Assembly: GCA_958403385.1 (NCBI GenBank)
Contig: CATXXC010000011.1
Coordinates: forward strand, 26,166 to 90,165
Length of the DNA: 64,000 nt
Source of the DNA: an uncultured Collinsella sp.
GTDB lineage: Bacteria; Actinomycetota; Coriobacteriia; Coriobacteriales; Coriobacteriaceae
Direction of reading: 5' to 3'
Shown here: positions 16,773 through 25,454 of the stretch, one piece after another
How positions within the stretch are numbered: position 1 is the first letter of the stretch
Layout: each line of letters opens with the position of its first letter
The notes under the pieces: model-generated
What the model saw: only the letters and a program-made list of their open reading frames with translations
Database searches by the model: none
What the model was told of the DNA's origin: nothing
Position numbers and translations under genes: made by a program

Positions 16773-16803
16773 TGGGACAAACAAACCTGGTTATGTTGTC
16801 CCA
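16773..16803. promoter_or_regulatory. Operator 2 (31-bp inverted repeat) upstream of rrf2
   Basis: TGGGACAA, 15 bases, TTGTCCCA, also 31 bp in total. Its centre is 44 bp from that of operator 1, about four helical turns, so two dimers could bind the same DNA face. It ends 20 bases before the rrf2 start, which fits autoregulation. Confidence 0.75.
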
Positions 16804-16823
16804 GATGCGATGGGAGGGTAGGT

Positions 16824-17255
16824 ATGCTCATTTCTTCCAAGGGCCGCTATGCCCTCCGACTGATGATCTATATCGCGGCGCTGGGCGACGCCGAGGGCAA
16901 GATTGCCTTGCGCGAGGTTGCCGACCGCGAGCGCATTTCGCAGAAGTATCTGGAGCAGCTGGTGCGTCCGCTTATGAAGGCGGACCTGCTTAAGAGCGTG
17001 CGTGGCAAGGGCGGCGGCTACATGATGGCCAAGGACCCGGCCGAGGTGCGTGCCGGCGACATCTTGCGTGCCGTTGAGGGCAGCACGGCTCCGGTGGCGT
17101 GCGATGGCATCGACAACAGCTGCGCCCGCAGTGACTTGTGTTCCACCGTCAAGTTCTGGCGTGGTCTGGATGACGTGATCGAAAAGTACGTCGACGGCGT
17201 GACGTTGGCCGACCTGGCCGCCGTCCCCGAGATCAACTTTGACATTAAGCTGTAG
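16824..17255 (+). CDS. Rrf2-family (IscR-like) transcriptional regulator
   Basis: A 143-residue Rrf2 protein with an N-terminal winged helix (SSKGRYALRLMIYIA at 4-18; ISQKYLEQLVRPLMKADLL at 38-56; RGKGGGYMMAKD at 60-71). Three cysteines, Cys93, Cys100 and Cys106, match the Fe-S ligands of IscR/SufR-type regulators (C-X6-C-X5-C). GGGAGGTAGG precedes the ATG. It is divergent from sufCBDSU, with two matching operators in the gap, so it very likely senses Fe-S status and controls suf and itself; that is inference from family and layout. Confidence 0.92.
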   Translation: MLISSKGRYALRLMIYIAALGDAEGKIALREVADRERISQKYLEQLVRPLMKADLLKSVRGKGGGYMMAKDPAEVRAGDILRAVEGSTAPVACDGIDNSCARSDLCSTVKFWRGLDDVIEKYVDGVTLADLAAVPEINFDIKL

Positions 17256-17263
17256 GGCTGCAA

Positions 17264-17551
17264 ATGGCATCTCTCGACAAGGTGTATAAGCAAATCGAAG
17301 TTTTTGCTCGGGAATGCGATGCCGAAAGGGTTGTGCTCTTTGGGTCTCGCGCTCGAGGCGACAACTTGCCTAAGAGCGATATTGATATTGCTGTAGCAGG
17401 CTGTCGGGATTTCGGTCGTTTCTCATTTCTGATTGAGGAACACCTTGATACTCTTTTAGATGTGGACGTCGTCAATCTTGATGAGTCTTTATCGCAGCAA
17501 TTGCTCGATGAAATTGCCAGGGATGGTGTGATTCTGTATGAAAAAATATGA
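17264..17551 (+). CDS. MNT-type nucleotidyltransferase (antitoxin of a HEPN/MNT pair)
   Basis: A 95-residue minimal nucleotidyltransferase. The catalytic signature LFGSRARGDNLPKSDIDIAV (residues 25-44) has the GS motif and the two Asp of SDID, with a third acidic site at Asp67-Asp69. In studied MNT/HEPN pairs the MNT protein AMPylates and silences the HEPN RNase. It starts 8 bases after the rrf2 stop and overlaps the next gene by 14 bases, so the two are coupled. Confidence 0.88.
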   Translation: MASLDKVYKQIEVFARECDAERVVLFGSRARGDNLPKSDIDIAVAGCRDFGRFSFLIEEHLDTLLDVDVVNLDESLSQQLLDEIARDGVILYEKI

Positions 17552-17957
17552 GAACTTTGCCAGTGCCTTGGCGAACCTTGAGGATGCGCCCAATCAGGAT
17601 CTCAACAACGATTTTGTTCAAAGCGGACTGATTAATAAGTTCAATCTCCAGTTTGAGTTGAGCTGGAAGCTCCTTAAGCGTCTGCTTGAGTATGAGGGCG
17701 CTACGCTTGCTGCGTCGGGATCGCCTCGAGCTATTCTGAAGGAAGCCTATCGGTTCTACGACTTTATTGATGAGGCCGCTTGGCTGGACATGCTCAGAGA
17801 CCGCAATACGAACGTTCATATCTATGACAACAAGTTGGCACAGGATTTGATCAAACGCATTCTGAACGTCTATATTCCCGCCTTTTGTCAGCTGAGAGAC
17901 GGCCTTTTGGCGCACTATGGCGATCTACTTCTGGCTCCTGACGACCAGTTTATCTAA
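17538..17957 (+). CDS. HI0074-family HEPN toxin-like protein
   Basis: A 139-residue all-helical protein of the HI0074 nucleotidyltransferase-substrate-binding family, a HEPN relative. Marks are the helix NKFNLQFELSWKLLKRLLEYEG (split around residue 45), SPRAILKEAYRF near 62-73, and the R-X4-H motif Arg89...His94 in RNTNVHIYD, the RNase motif of HEPN toxins. It overlaps the MNT gene by 14 bases. The pair is a probable toxin-antitoxin module; toxicity is inferred. Confidence 0.87.
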   Translation: MKKYENFASALANLEDAPNQDLNNDFVQSGLINKFNLQFELSWKLLKRLLEYEGATLAASGSPRAILKEAYRFYDFIDEAAWLDMLRDRNTNVHIYDNKLAQDLIKRILNVYIPAFCQLRDGLLAHYGDLLLAPDDQFI

Positions 17958-18086
17958 ATTCCTTAAGATTTCGCGGAGGGTTGCTGCCGTTTACCGAGGG
18001 GTTGTTGTGCAACAATGGGCGAGCTGCAATACTTACTCTTATCTTTGCAAACTGCACTTTAACTACACCAATGCAGGGAGGATTTT

Positions 18087-18578
18087 ATGCAGCCCAAGCA
18101 TTCCGCTATTGTGGCGGGCCTGACGCTGGCGCTTTCGTTTGGCGCCGTCGCCGCGCCGGCACCCGCCGCTGCCGAGGAGCCCATGCCGGGCGTTGCCTCG
18201 GATGCCACCAATATCGATAAGGGCCTTTACACCCAGCAGTCTTTTTCGGGTGTGCTGAGGTCGGTCCAGGGCGTTTCGTTTGTCCACGTGACCCCCGAGA
18301 TGAAGTACTTTACCAAGTACGAGAGCCATGGCAACTACAACCAGGGCTTTTCGTATGGTGATGGCTATAACGCGCTGGGCTATTACCAGTTCGATCGCCG
18401 TTGGTCGCTCATCCCGTTTATGAAGCAGGCCTACAACTACAACCCCGAAAAATACAGCATGCTCAAAGATGCGATTGATCGCGGCAGCGAGATTTCCAAC
18501 ACGAGCAATGCCATGTACGAGAACGGCCAGCTCACCGAGTTGGGCCGTATTGCGCAGGAGGCTTTCCAAGGTGCTTAA
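18087..18578 (+). pseudogene. N-terminal part of a secreted LPXTG surface protein, cut by an in-frame stop
   Basis: 163 residues from an ATG after GGGAGG. A signal peptide (hydrophobic to about residue 29, ending ...APAAAEE) leads into a domain with FTKYESHGNYNQGF and YNALGYYQFDRRWS near residues 74-110, reminiscent of lysozyme/transglycosylase-like folds with Glu as possible acid; this resemblance is weak. A TAA at 18576-18578 ends the frame. The next codons continue in the same frame (NTDPVEFSALQDAYAYN) without any shift into the downstream open frame, so the original protein was about 600 residues. Without an anchor, this fragment would be secreted. Confidence 0.8.
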
Positions 18579-19889
18579 AACACCGACCCTGTTGAGTTCT
18601 CGGCTCTGCAGGATGCGTATGCGTACAACTCGTACTATGCGGTGACCGAGTCATGGCTCAAGAGCGCGCTGGGTATTGACATCACCGGCCGCGCCGACTG
18701 CGTCAAGGGCATGGTGTGGAGCATCACCAACATGTGCGGCACCGGTGGTTGCAGGGACTTCTTCCGCTGGGCGAATCTTTCCAACGATATGTCCGACCGC
18801 GAGTTTGTGACGGCGCTCTCCAATAGTGTGGTCAACAATGTCGCCACTAAGTTTTCGAGTCAGCCCCAGTATCATGAGGGCTGGAAGAATCGTTATAAGA
18901 ATGAGCTAAAGGACTGCTTGGCTTATATCGCCGAGGACGAGGCAGCCGCTGCGACGCCCGTGCAGCCCGAGCCTACGCCGGCGCCCTCGCCGACGCCTGA
19001 TTCTAATGACGACTCGAGTGATGATGTCAGCGATGACAGGATGGATGCGCCCTCGACCGATGCTGACGGCGATGGCTCTGCTGGTGGCACTACCAACGAC
19101 GGCTCTACTTCGAACGGCTCTGCTGCGGGCGATTCGTCTTCAAGCTCTGCCGGCAATACGGACAGCGACGCTTCTGGTTCGACCGACGCTGGCACTTCTA
19201 ACTCGTCCACCGGCTCGAGCGATTCGTCCGTTGACACCGGCTCTAACAACGGCTCCGGCTCTGACGCAACCCCTGATTCCGATGCTTCCAAGGACGACTC
19301 GAATAAGGCGCCGGACGCTCCCGTTGCTTCCCCGGACAAGAAGCCTTCTTTCTCCGTGCAGCTTGGTTCTACGCTGGGCTCTTCGCTGATGGCTGGCGTC
19401 AATAATGGCTCGACCCAGAACAAGGACAACTCTGATCAGGTTTCCACGGAAAAGACCGAGGCCGCAAAGGGCGACTCCAAGGACAAGGCTTCCGAGAAGA
19501 CCGAATCTGATAAGGGTTCTAGCTCTGAGGAGAAGGACGACAAATCCGCTCAGAAGAAGGACGAGGATAAGAAGTCTGAATCTGAGAAGAAGGACGAGAG
19601 CAAGGACAAGACCGAGGACGGAAAGCAGCAGGGCGAGGACGGCGGTAAGGGCAACACCGACAACAAGAGTCAAGAGCAAAATGACTCCAAGGCGGTGACC
19701 ACTACAACCACGACGACTACAACTACCAAGTCATCTGGCGGCAATATGCCCAAGACGGGCGATCTGATTGTGATGGCGAGCCTTGCCAGTGCAAGCTTGG
19801 CCACACTGGGCGCTACGTCTATCGTAAGTGGTAAGCATAAGCTCGATCAGCAGAAGAAAGCTTCTGGGGAGGACGGCTCGGAGGAGTAG
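18579..19889 (+). pseudogene. C-terminal part of the same surface protein, with LPXTG-type anchor
   Basis: This is in frame with 18087-18578 after the stop codon; the first ATG inside the open part is at 18642 and has no good ribosome site. It continues the globular domain to about 18930, then has a Pro-rich linker, a long Ser/Asp/Gly/Thr region, a Lys/Glu/Ser region, ten threonines and a sorting signal: NMPKTGD, a hydrophobic span (LIVMASLASASLATLGATSIV) and a basic tail. The anchor is a variant of LPXTG (MPKTG). Reading as one gene requires stop suppression or a sequencing error; otherwise this half is unlikely to be exported. Confidence 0.78.
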
Positions 19890-19921
19890 CCTCTCGGTTG
19901 CTAGATAACTAAAGAGTTGGG

Positions 19922-19956
19922 ACGGGGTCCGGTGCGAATGCATCGGGTCCCGTTTT
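19922..19956 (+). terminator. Rho-independent terminator after the surface protein gene
   Basis: 14-base arms (19922-19935 and 19940-19953) pair fully if three wobbles are allowed, loop GAAT, followed by TTTT. Confidence 0.8.
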
Positions 19957-20091
19957 GTTGTGCAACGATTAGTTGTGCCCCCTCACACGTCTTGTTGCTA
20001 CCGTTGCCCGATATGTTTGCGCGGCGACATCGGTACGCGCGAGGCGGTCATTACAATTGGCACCGTGTTGCGATTTAGGGGGAACGTTTTG

Positions 20092-21888
20092 GTGTCTGAA
20101 CAGGCAAATAATGGTTGTGCTGCCGGCTTTGGCGTGCGTTTGATCGGCTGTGCCGACGATGCGGCTTTGCCCATTGGCATGCACGACTATGCGGAGGCCC
20201 TTGGTTGCTGCATGCTGGTTGACAAGACCATGTTTATTGCCGATGTGTTGGACTGCGACGCGTCCGTTGTGGTGTGCTGTCGACCCGAGGGTTTTGGCAA
20301 GAGCATGAACCTGTCGATGCTCAGGGCTTTTCTGGAGCGTCCAGCGGTCGGTCGCGCTGGTCAGCGTTTGTTTGCTGATGCTCAGATTTGGGATGCAGAC
20401 GGCGGGCGCTATCGGGATGAGTATGCTTGCTATCCGGTGATATCGCTGGACTTTTCTGGCGCTGCGAGGCGTGGCACCGATGTTGCCGACGTCGTGCGCG
20501 ATGCTCTTTCGGACGAGTGCGCTCGCCTGCTGGCGCTTTTGGAGGCTCCGGATTTAGCTCGAGACAAGGTACGTCACATCGAACTCGTTGCGCGTGGCGC
20601 GGCGAGCGAGGATGAGGTCGCCTCGGTGCTTGGCGTGCTCATTGAGCTGCTGGAGATGGCCTGCGATGAGCAGGTTGTATTGCTCGTTGATGGGTACGAT
20701 GCGGCATGGTTGGGCCGTGCAAGCGCGAGGGGCGCTTCCGGTGCTGATCCGGCAGGGCTATTCGATCGCGTGCTTTTCGACGCCATTGCCGCTGCGCGCG
20801 ATTCGTTGCGGCTGACGTGTCTGATGGGGGAGTATCCCGGCCCTGCCGAAGCGGCGCTTTCTTTGCATGGCTGCTCGTATTGTCTGACGACGCCGCTGTC
20901 GGCGTGGTGTGACCGATGTTTCGGTTTTTCGGATGCCGAGGTCGAGGCTCTATTGAATCATGCTGGGCGCGAGGAATACCTGGATGATGCGCGTGAATGG
21001 CTCGAGGGGTATCGGTTTGGCAGGGCCTATTGCTCGAGTCCAGAGCGTGTGATCGGTTTTCTGGGCCGAGGCTGCACGGCTCCTGTGCGTGCCGATCTGT
21101 ATGGATATGCCGATTGCCTGAGTAGGGTAGTTGCCGGGTGGAATCTCGACCGCCTTTCGGTCTTGTTTGATTTGCTCGAGGCCCATGGGTGCGCTGAGGT
21201 CCCGCTTTGTTTGGGCACTGCAGAGCCAGATGTCTCGCCTGACGATGGCATGTGGACAGCGCTGTATCTGTCCGGTTTTCTCACGACGGATATGACTGAG
21301 GAGCCAGAGCATGGCGATCGCCTCCGTGCTTTGCGATTGCCCAATAACGAGCTTCGTCAGGCCTTGCGTCTAGTGATTATTGAGTGGTTTGAGTGTGCCG
21401 CAGAAGACATTCGAGACGTCGATGCGTTTCGCGACGGGTTGTGCTGTGGGGACGAGGATACCGTGAGGCGGGCGCTAAGCCGCATCTTGGGAGATGCGGG
21501 AATCGGTGCGACCGACCCAGATACGCCGCTGCCATATCATCTACTCTTGCAAGGACTCTGCTTTGGATTGCCGGGCTATGCCAATCCTGCCTCGAGACGA
21601 AAGTGTGGCGCGGATCGCTGGGACATCCAGGTTTTTCCTACGGGCGCCGTGTTGGACGTGGCAGATACGATTGGCATGCTGGGTGAGCGCCCGCTGATAA
21701 CGATTAACTTGATGTATGACCCCGATGTGGATGCGCTGGGCCTGGAATTGCTGGCCGTGCAGTCGCTACTCGACATAGAGCGCGACGGCATCGACGAAAT
21801 CCGTGTACCGCGCCCCGGCGTGGGTCGCATGCGCTGGGGGTTCGGTTTTGATGGGCAGCATGTGGCTACGGTGTGCCAGCGGCTTTAA
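20092..21888 (+). CDS. Predicted AAA-ATPase-like protein (RPRRFGKS family)
   Basis: 598 residues. The start is set at the GTG at 20092, 11 bases after AGGGGGA; the open frame reaches further upstream without a ribosome site. The N-terminal part matches the predicted AAA-ATPase family (Pfam AAA-ATPase_like): a YAEALGCCMLVDKTMFI block (33-49), Walker A-like RPEGFGKSMNLSML (64-77), and Walker B-like VVLLVDGYDA near 196. The usual RPRRFGKS has become RPEGFGKS. Family members often end in a PD-(D/E)XK nuclease-like domain; I cannot see its motifs in the last 150 residues. High-GC codon use. Function unknown; these genes are commonly multi-copy in anaerobes. Confidence 0.72.
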   Translation: MSEQANNGCAAGFGVRLIGCADDAALPIGMHDYAEALGCCMLVDKTMFIADVLDCDASVVVCCRPEGFGKSMNLSMLRAFLERPAVGRAGQRLFADAQIWDADGGRYRDEYACYPVISLDFSGAARRGTDVADVVRDALSDECARLLALLEAPDLARDKVRHIELVARGAASEDEVASVLGVLIELLEMACDEQVVLLVDGYDAAWLGRASARGASGADPAGLFDRVLFDAIAAARDSLRLTCLMGEYPGPAEAALSLHGCSYCLTTPLSAWCDRCFGFSDAEVEALLNHAGREEYLDDAREWLEGYRFGRAYCSSPERVIGFLGRGCTAPVRADLYGYADCLSRVVAGWNLDRLSVLFDLLEAHGCAEVPLCLGTAEPDVSPDDGMWTALYLSGFLTTDMTEEPEHGDRLRALRLPNNELRQALRLVIIEWFECAAEDIRDVDAFRDGLCCGDEDTVRRALSRILGDAGIGATDPDTPLPYHLLLQGLCFGLPGYANPASRRKCGADRWDIQVFPTGAVLDVADTIGMLGERPLITINLMYDPDVDALGLELLAVQSLLDIERDGIDEIRVPRPGVGRMRWGFGFDGQHVATVCQRL

Positions 21889-21912
21889 GCGCCGAGGTGT
21901 TTCCGGCTTCCG

Positions 21913-22932
21913 TTACTCGGTGTCCTTCATGGGCGGCATGGGCTTCCAGTCGGGGTCCTTGATGATCTTGCGGGCGTCCTTCATGCCACGGCGCAGCGCC
22001 GGAATACCGGTCTTAAAGCACTTGTCGACCGCGGCCAGGCGAATGAACTCCTTGCAGAAGGTCGCGACGTTGCCCAGACGGAACAGCATGGGGTGATAGT
22101 CGCCGTAAATCTGCATGTAGCGGGCCAGATAGCCGCGGTTGCGCATGATGTAGTAACGGTTGGTGTCGCTCGTGGAGTTGAGCTGGCGCTTGCCGGCGAT
22201 ATCCCAGTTAGAGACGGCGCGGGCGCGCTTGAGCACCAGGTCGTCCACAACGGCGGCGGGGAAGTGCTGGCTGGCCACGTAACCATAGCAGGCATCGTCG
22301 CCGTAGATGAAGAATCGCGCATCGGGCAGGCCGATCTTGTCGACCACGCGGCGCGAGAACATGCCGCCCTCAAAGCATAGCTGGTTCATGGCGCGGTAGC
22401 CCTCGGGTCCCAGGTCCCACTTGGCGACAGGGTTGGGAATGCCGAGTGAAAGGATGAGTTGGTATTGCCAAAAGAAGGCGCCGCCGTCAAAGTCCAGGCG
22501 CGAACCCTGGATGACATCGTAGCGGTCGGTCCACTTGGCAAGACGCTCGATGCCTTCGGGGATGACGAGCACGTCGTCGTCCATGACCCAGAACCACTGG
22601 GCGCCCAGGTCGTAGGCGCACTTGGTGCCGGCGGAGAAGCCACCCGCACCGCCGCCGTTTTCGAGCTGCGGGGCGTAGATGACACGGTCGGTGCCGCCCT
22701 GCGCGTCGGGCTGCTCGGTGTCGATGCCCCACAGGGCGGCAAGGCGCTCGTTGAATGCGGCGCACATGGCCTCGGTCTCGCGCGAATTCTCGTTATCGAC
22801 AATCACGATGCGCCAGGGCGTTGCCGTGAGCTCGGTCATAGAGTCGAACAAGTTGGCCAGGAGTTCCTGACGCTTGTACGTAACGACGACGATGGCGAGC
22901 TTATCGATGGGAGCGGGAAGGGTTGAAGGCAT
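21913..22932 (-). CDS. GT2 glycosyltransferase, GlfT2-like (galactofuranosyl/rhamnosyl type)
   Basis: A 339-residue GT-A enzyme. The start is the ATG at 22932, preceded by GAAAGGA; 45 further in-frame codons upstream are rejected. Motifs: VVVTYKR (15-21), ENGGGAGGFSAG (91-102), the metal-binding WVMDDDVLV (115-123), and FIYGDDACYGY near 250 as the likely acceptor/base region. The GGAGGF and MDDD spelling groups it with GlfT2-like galactofuranosyl and rhamnosyl transferases that build surface glycans from nucleotide sugars on the cytoplasmic face. It is the left end of the glycosyltransferase block and is transcribed against the AAA-ATPase-like gene. Confidence 0.85.
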   Translation of the reverse strand: MPSTLPAPIDKLAIVVVTYKRQELLANLFDSMTELTATPWRIVIVDNENSRETEAMCAAFNERLAALWGIDTEQPDAQGGTDRVIYAPQLENGGGAGGFSAGTKCAYDLGAQWFWVMDDDVLVIPEGIERLAKWTDRYDVIQGSRLDFDGGAFFWQYQLILSLGIPNPVAKWDLGPEGYRAMNQLCFEGGMFSRRVVDKIGLPDARFFIYGDDACYGYVASQHFPAAVVDDLVLKRARAVSNWDIAGKRQLNSTSDTNRYYIMRNRGYLARYMQIYGDYHPMLFRLGNVATFCKEFIRLAAVDKCFKTGIPALRRGMKDARKIIKDPDWKPMPPMKDTE

Positions 22933-23102
22933 GGGGCAATATATCCTTTCACGCGCGGCGCGCATGCGCTGCACGGAAGCTATCGAATACGTCCTTGGGA
23001 CTGTCCTATTGTAAAGGCTCGGCGCGCCTTGACGGCAAGCTTTGAATAAAACGCAGGAACCTGCCACGGCTGTAGCGGCTTTAGCGTCTGACGGCAGCGT
23101 GT

Positions 23103-24233
23103 CTATTGCCGCTTGGGCTTGCGAGCGATAAAGCTTCTAGCTGCGTCGATGGTGAGAAGCGTCAGGGCAAAGACGATGCTAATGACGGTACCCGTGACGA
23201 TACATATAACTGCCAGGCTGTTTTGGCTGACCATTATGTTTGCGAGCAACGTATTGAAGACGGGACGCCACAGGCTACTGGTGAGCGACTGCATCACATA
23301 GAAACCGAGCGTGGCGGTCGATAAGGTGACGATGACACCTGCGACTCGCGGATTGTCCGGGGTGCTGCGTCGGGTTGCTGCAAAGAGCAGGGAAGCGGCA
23401 GCAAGGGCAAACGAGATCAACGAGGTCGATTTGTAGGAGAGGGTTGCCATTGCCGTGAGGTTGCCGGTGAAGGAAAGTGCGCCCTCTAGGATGATGGCAA
23501 TTGCCAAAACCGCTATGAGTGCCTGCTTGCCCAGGAAGCGCGCCCTGCTCGAATCCATGCTGTCGGTAGCGTCGCGGAGCAGCCCGCCCGCCAAAAACGC
23601 GGTGACGTACGTTGCGGCGCTCATAATCTTTTGGAGCCAAGAAAACTCGCCGCCGTTTGTTGAGCTCATAGCGGCCAAATACCCGTTGGCAACAAATACG
23701 AGGATGCCGATGATAATGACCGCTGCCGTGTAGCTCTTGTGGGGGAGCCGGCTCATGGCCAGCCCAAACAGCGGCGCCATGCAGACCGTGGCAGCGTAGA
23801 CCCAGATAAACTCGAGTCCCAGGGTGTACCAATAGTGCGTGTCGAGGGTTACATCGGGAATGGGGGAGACGACCGTGGACCATGCGAGCGCTGCCAAGCA
23901 ATAGAGCGCTGTAGGCAAGACAACCTTGCCCAGACGCTGCACCGTCCGCTGCATCTGCGACGCCCAGGTCGCCCCTTCATTCCAAGCCCGCGTGGCCGAG
24001 GCGATGAGAAAATACCCCGAGATCATAAAGAAGACTTCGTTGGCCCAGCAGCCCAGCAAACTAATAAAACCGAGGACGCCGGAATAGGGGAAGGCGGCAA
24101 GTGGTGCGTATTCCACGACCCCGGCGCAGACTGCCTGGAAGGTCCACTGAAACGTGTGGAACACTGCGATACCAGCGACCGCGACGAGGCGCAGCGCTTC
24201 GATGGGTATATTGCGTGCGGCTTTGGGCTGCAT
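23103..24233 (-). CDS. Acyltransferase 3 family membrane protein
   Basis: A 376-residue polytopic membrane protein with about ten hydrophobic segments. The start is the ATG at 24233 after AAAGGAAG, giving MQPKAARNIPIEALRLVAV, the usual opening of acyltransferase 3 proteins (OafA/WecH/YrhL). His28 (AVFHTF) is the likely conserved His of helix 1; the FFMISGYFL block is also typical. Such enzymes move acetyl or succinyl groups onto surface sugars. Being between glycosyltransferases, it probably decorates their glycan. The upstream gap to the divergent GT2 gene at 24345 is 111 bases and must hold both promoters. Confidence 0.85.
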   Translation of the reverse strand: MQPKAARNIPIEALRLVAVAGIAVFHTFQWTFQAVCAGVVEYAPLAAFPYSGVLGFISLLGCWANEVFFMISGYFLIASATRAWNEGATWASQMQRTVQRLGKVVLPTALYCLAALAWSTVVSPIPDVTLDTHYWYTLGLEFIWVYAATVCMAPLFGLAMSRLPHKSYTAAVIIIGILVFVANGYLAAMSSTNGGEFSWLQKIMSAATYVTAFLAGGLLRDATDSMDSSRARFLGKQALIAVLAIAIILEGALSFTGNLTAMATLSYKSTSLISFALAAASLLFAATRRSTPDNPRVAGVIVTLSTATLGFYVMQSLTSSLWRPVFNTLLANIMVSQNSLAVICIVTGTVISIVFALTLLTIDAARSFIARKPKRQ

Positions 24234-24344
24234 GTCTTCCTTTCGTCTCTGGGCGCTCCATAGGCTCCAAAGATTATATAAACGCCCGTCGGCGCGCCGA
24301 CCCTTTGATACCATGAAACGACAGGTATTTCCTAAGGAGCACAT

Positions 24345-25448
24345 TTGTCTACTAACGCCTCTGGCAGCCCTGTTCTGTCGCTGCTTATCCCCATCTATAA
24401 CGTTCAGCGCTACCTGCACGAGTGCCTCGATTCCGCCGTGGCGCAGACGCTCAAGGACATCGAGATCATCTGCATCAACGATGGCTCGACCGATAACTCG
24501 CCGGATATCATCCGCGAGTACATGGAGCGCGATGAGCGTGTGAAGATGATCGACAAGGCCAACAGCGGCTACGGCGACTCGATGAACCGCGGCCTGAAGA
24601 TGGCCCGCGGCGAGTACGTGGGCATCCTGGAGTCCGATGACTTTATGGCGCTCGATGCGCTGGAGAAGCTTGTGTCGGCGGCCGAGGGCTGCAACGCCGA
24701 TTTTGCGAAGGCCAACTTTGACTTCTACTGGTCCAAGCCCGAGGAGCGCCGCTCGCTGCACGAGATGTTTAAGCCCAAGGACTGCGGCAAGCCGGTGCAC
24801 CCGAGCGACACGACGCAGTTCTTTAAACAAAAGCCGTCGATTTGGTCGGCCGTGTACCGTCGCGATTTTCTTGAGCGCAACGGCATTAAGTTCCTGCCGA
24901 CTCCGGGGGCATCCTTTCAGGACACGTCATTTGCCTTTAAGGTGATTGCGTGCGCCGATAAGGCTGTTTACCTGCATGATGCCGTGTTGTCGTATCGCCA
25001 GGACAACGAGAATTCCTCGGTCAATTCTTCGGCTAAGGTCTTTTGCGTCAATACCGAGTATGCCGAGATTGAGCGTTGGATTCGTGAGGATTATGCCCGC
25101 GACCACGTAAGCGTCGATGTCGCGCGCATGCTCAAGTTCAATCAGCTCATTAAGTACGATTCGTACATGTGGAACTACGTGCGCCTGGCGCCTAAGTTCT
25201 ATAAGGAGTTCCTGGTTCAGATGGCCAAGGAGTTCCAAGCGGCCTTGGACGCCGGGGACTTTTCGCTTGACGACCTCAAGCCGTGGAAGCGCGCAAATCT
25301 CGCTGCCATCCTCAAAGATCCTGAGGGCTGGGTTGACGAGCATCCGAGTTTTGCGACGGATGGTGCCTTGGGGCGTGCTAAGTATTACGCCTCGGTTGGA
25401 GGCCCAGGCGTGGTTGCTGCCTTCCTCATCGAATCGCTGAGGGGGTAG
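24345..25448 (+). CDS. GT2 family glycosyltransferase (paralogue of 26570-27688)
   Basis: A 367-residue enzyme starting at TTG after AAGGAG. The N-terminal GT-A domain is clear: LSLLIPIYNVQRYLHECLDS (11-30), ICINDGSTDNSPDII near 44, GYGDSMNRGLKMARGEYVGI near 74-93, and the metal-binding ESDDFM just after. The C-terminal 250 residues carry the acceptor side and contain KPSIWSAVYRRDFL near 165 and SYRQDNENSSVNSS near 223. There is no transmembrane helix. The first ~75 codons after the start are almost the same at DNA level as in the gene at 26570, a recent duplication or conversion. Sugar and acceptor unknown. The next gene follows by 6 bases. Confidence 0.88.
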   Translation: MSTNASGSPVLSLLIPIYNVQRYLHECLDSAVAQTLKDIEIICINDGSTDNSPDIIREYMERDERVKMIDKANSGYGDSMNRGLKMARGEYVGILESDDFMALDALEKLVSAAEGCNADFAKANFDFYWSKPEERRSLHEMFKPKDCGKPVHPSDTTQFFKQKPSIWSAVYRRDFLERNGIKFLPTPGASFQDTSFAFKVIACADKAVYLHDAVLSYRQDNENSSVNSSAKVFCVNTEYAEIERWIREDYARDHVSVDVARMLKFNQLIKYDSYMWNYVRLAPKFYKEFLVQMAKEFQAALDAGDFSLDDLKPWKRANLAAILKDPEGWVDEHPSFATDGALGRAKYYASVGGPGVVAAFLIESLRG

Positions 25449-25454
25449 GTCGAC

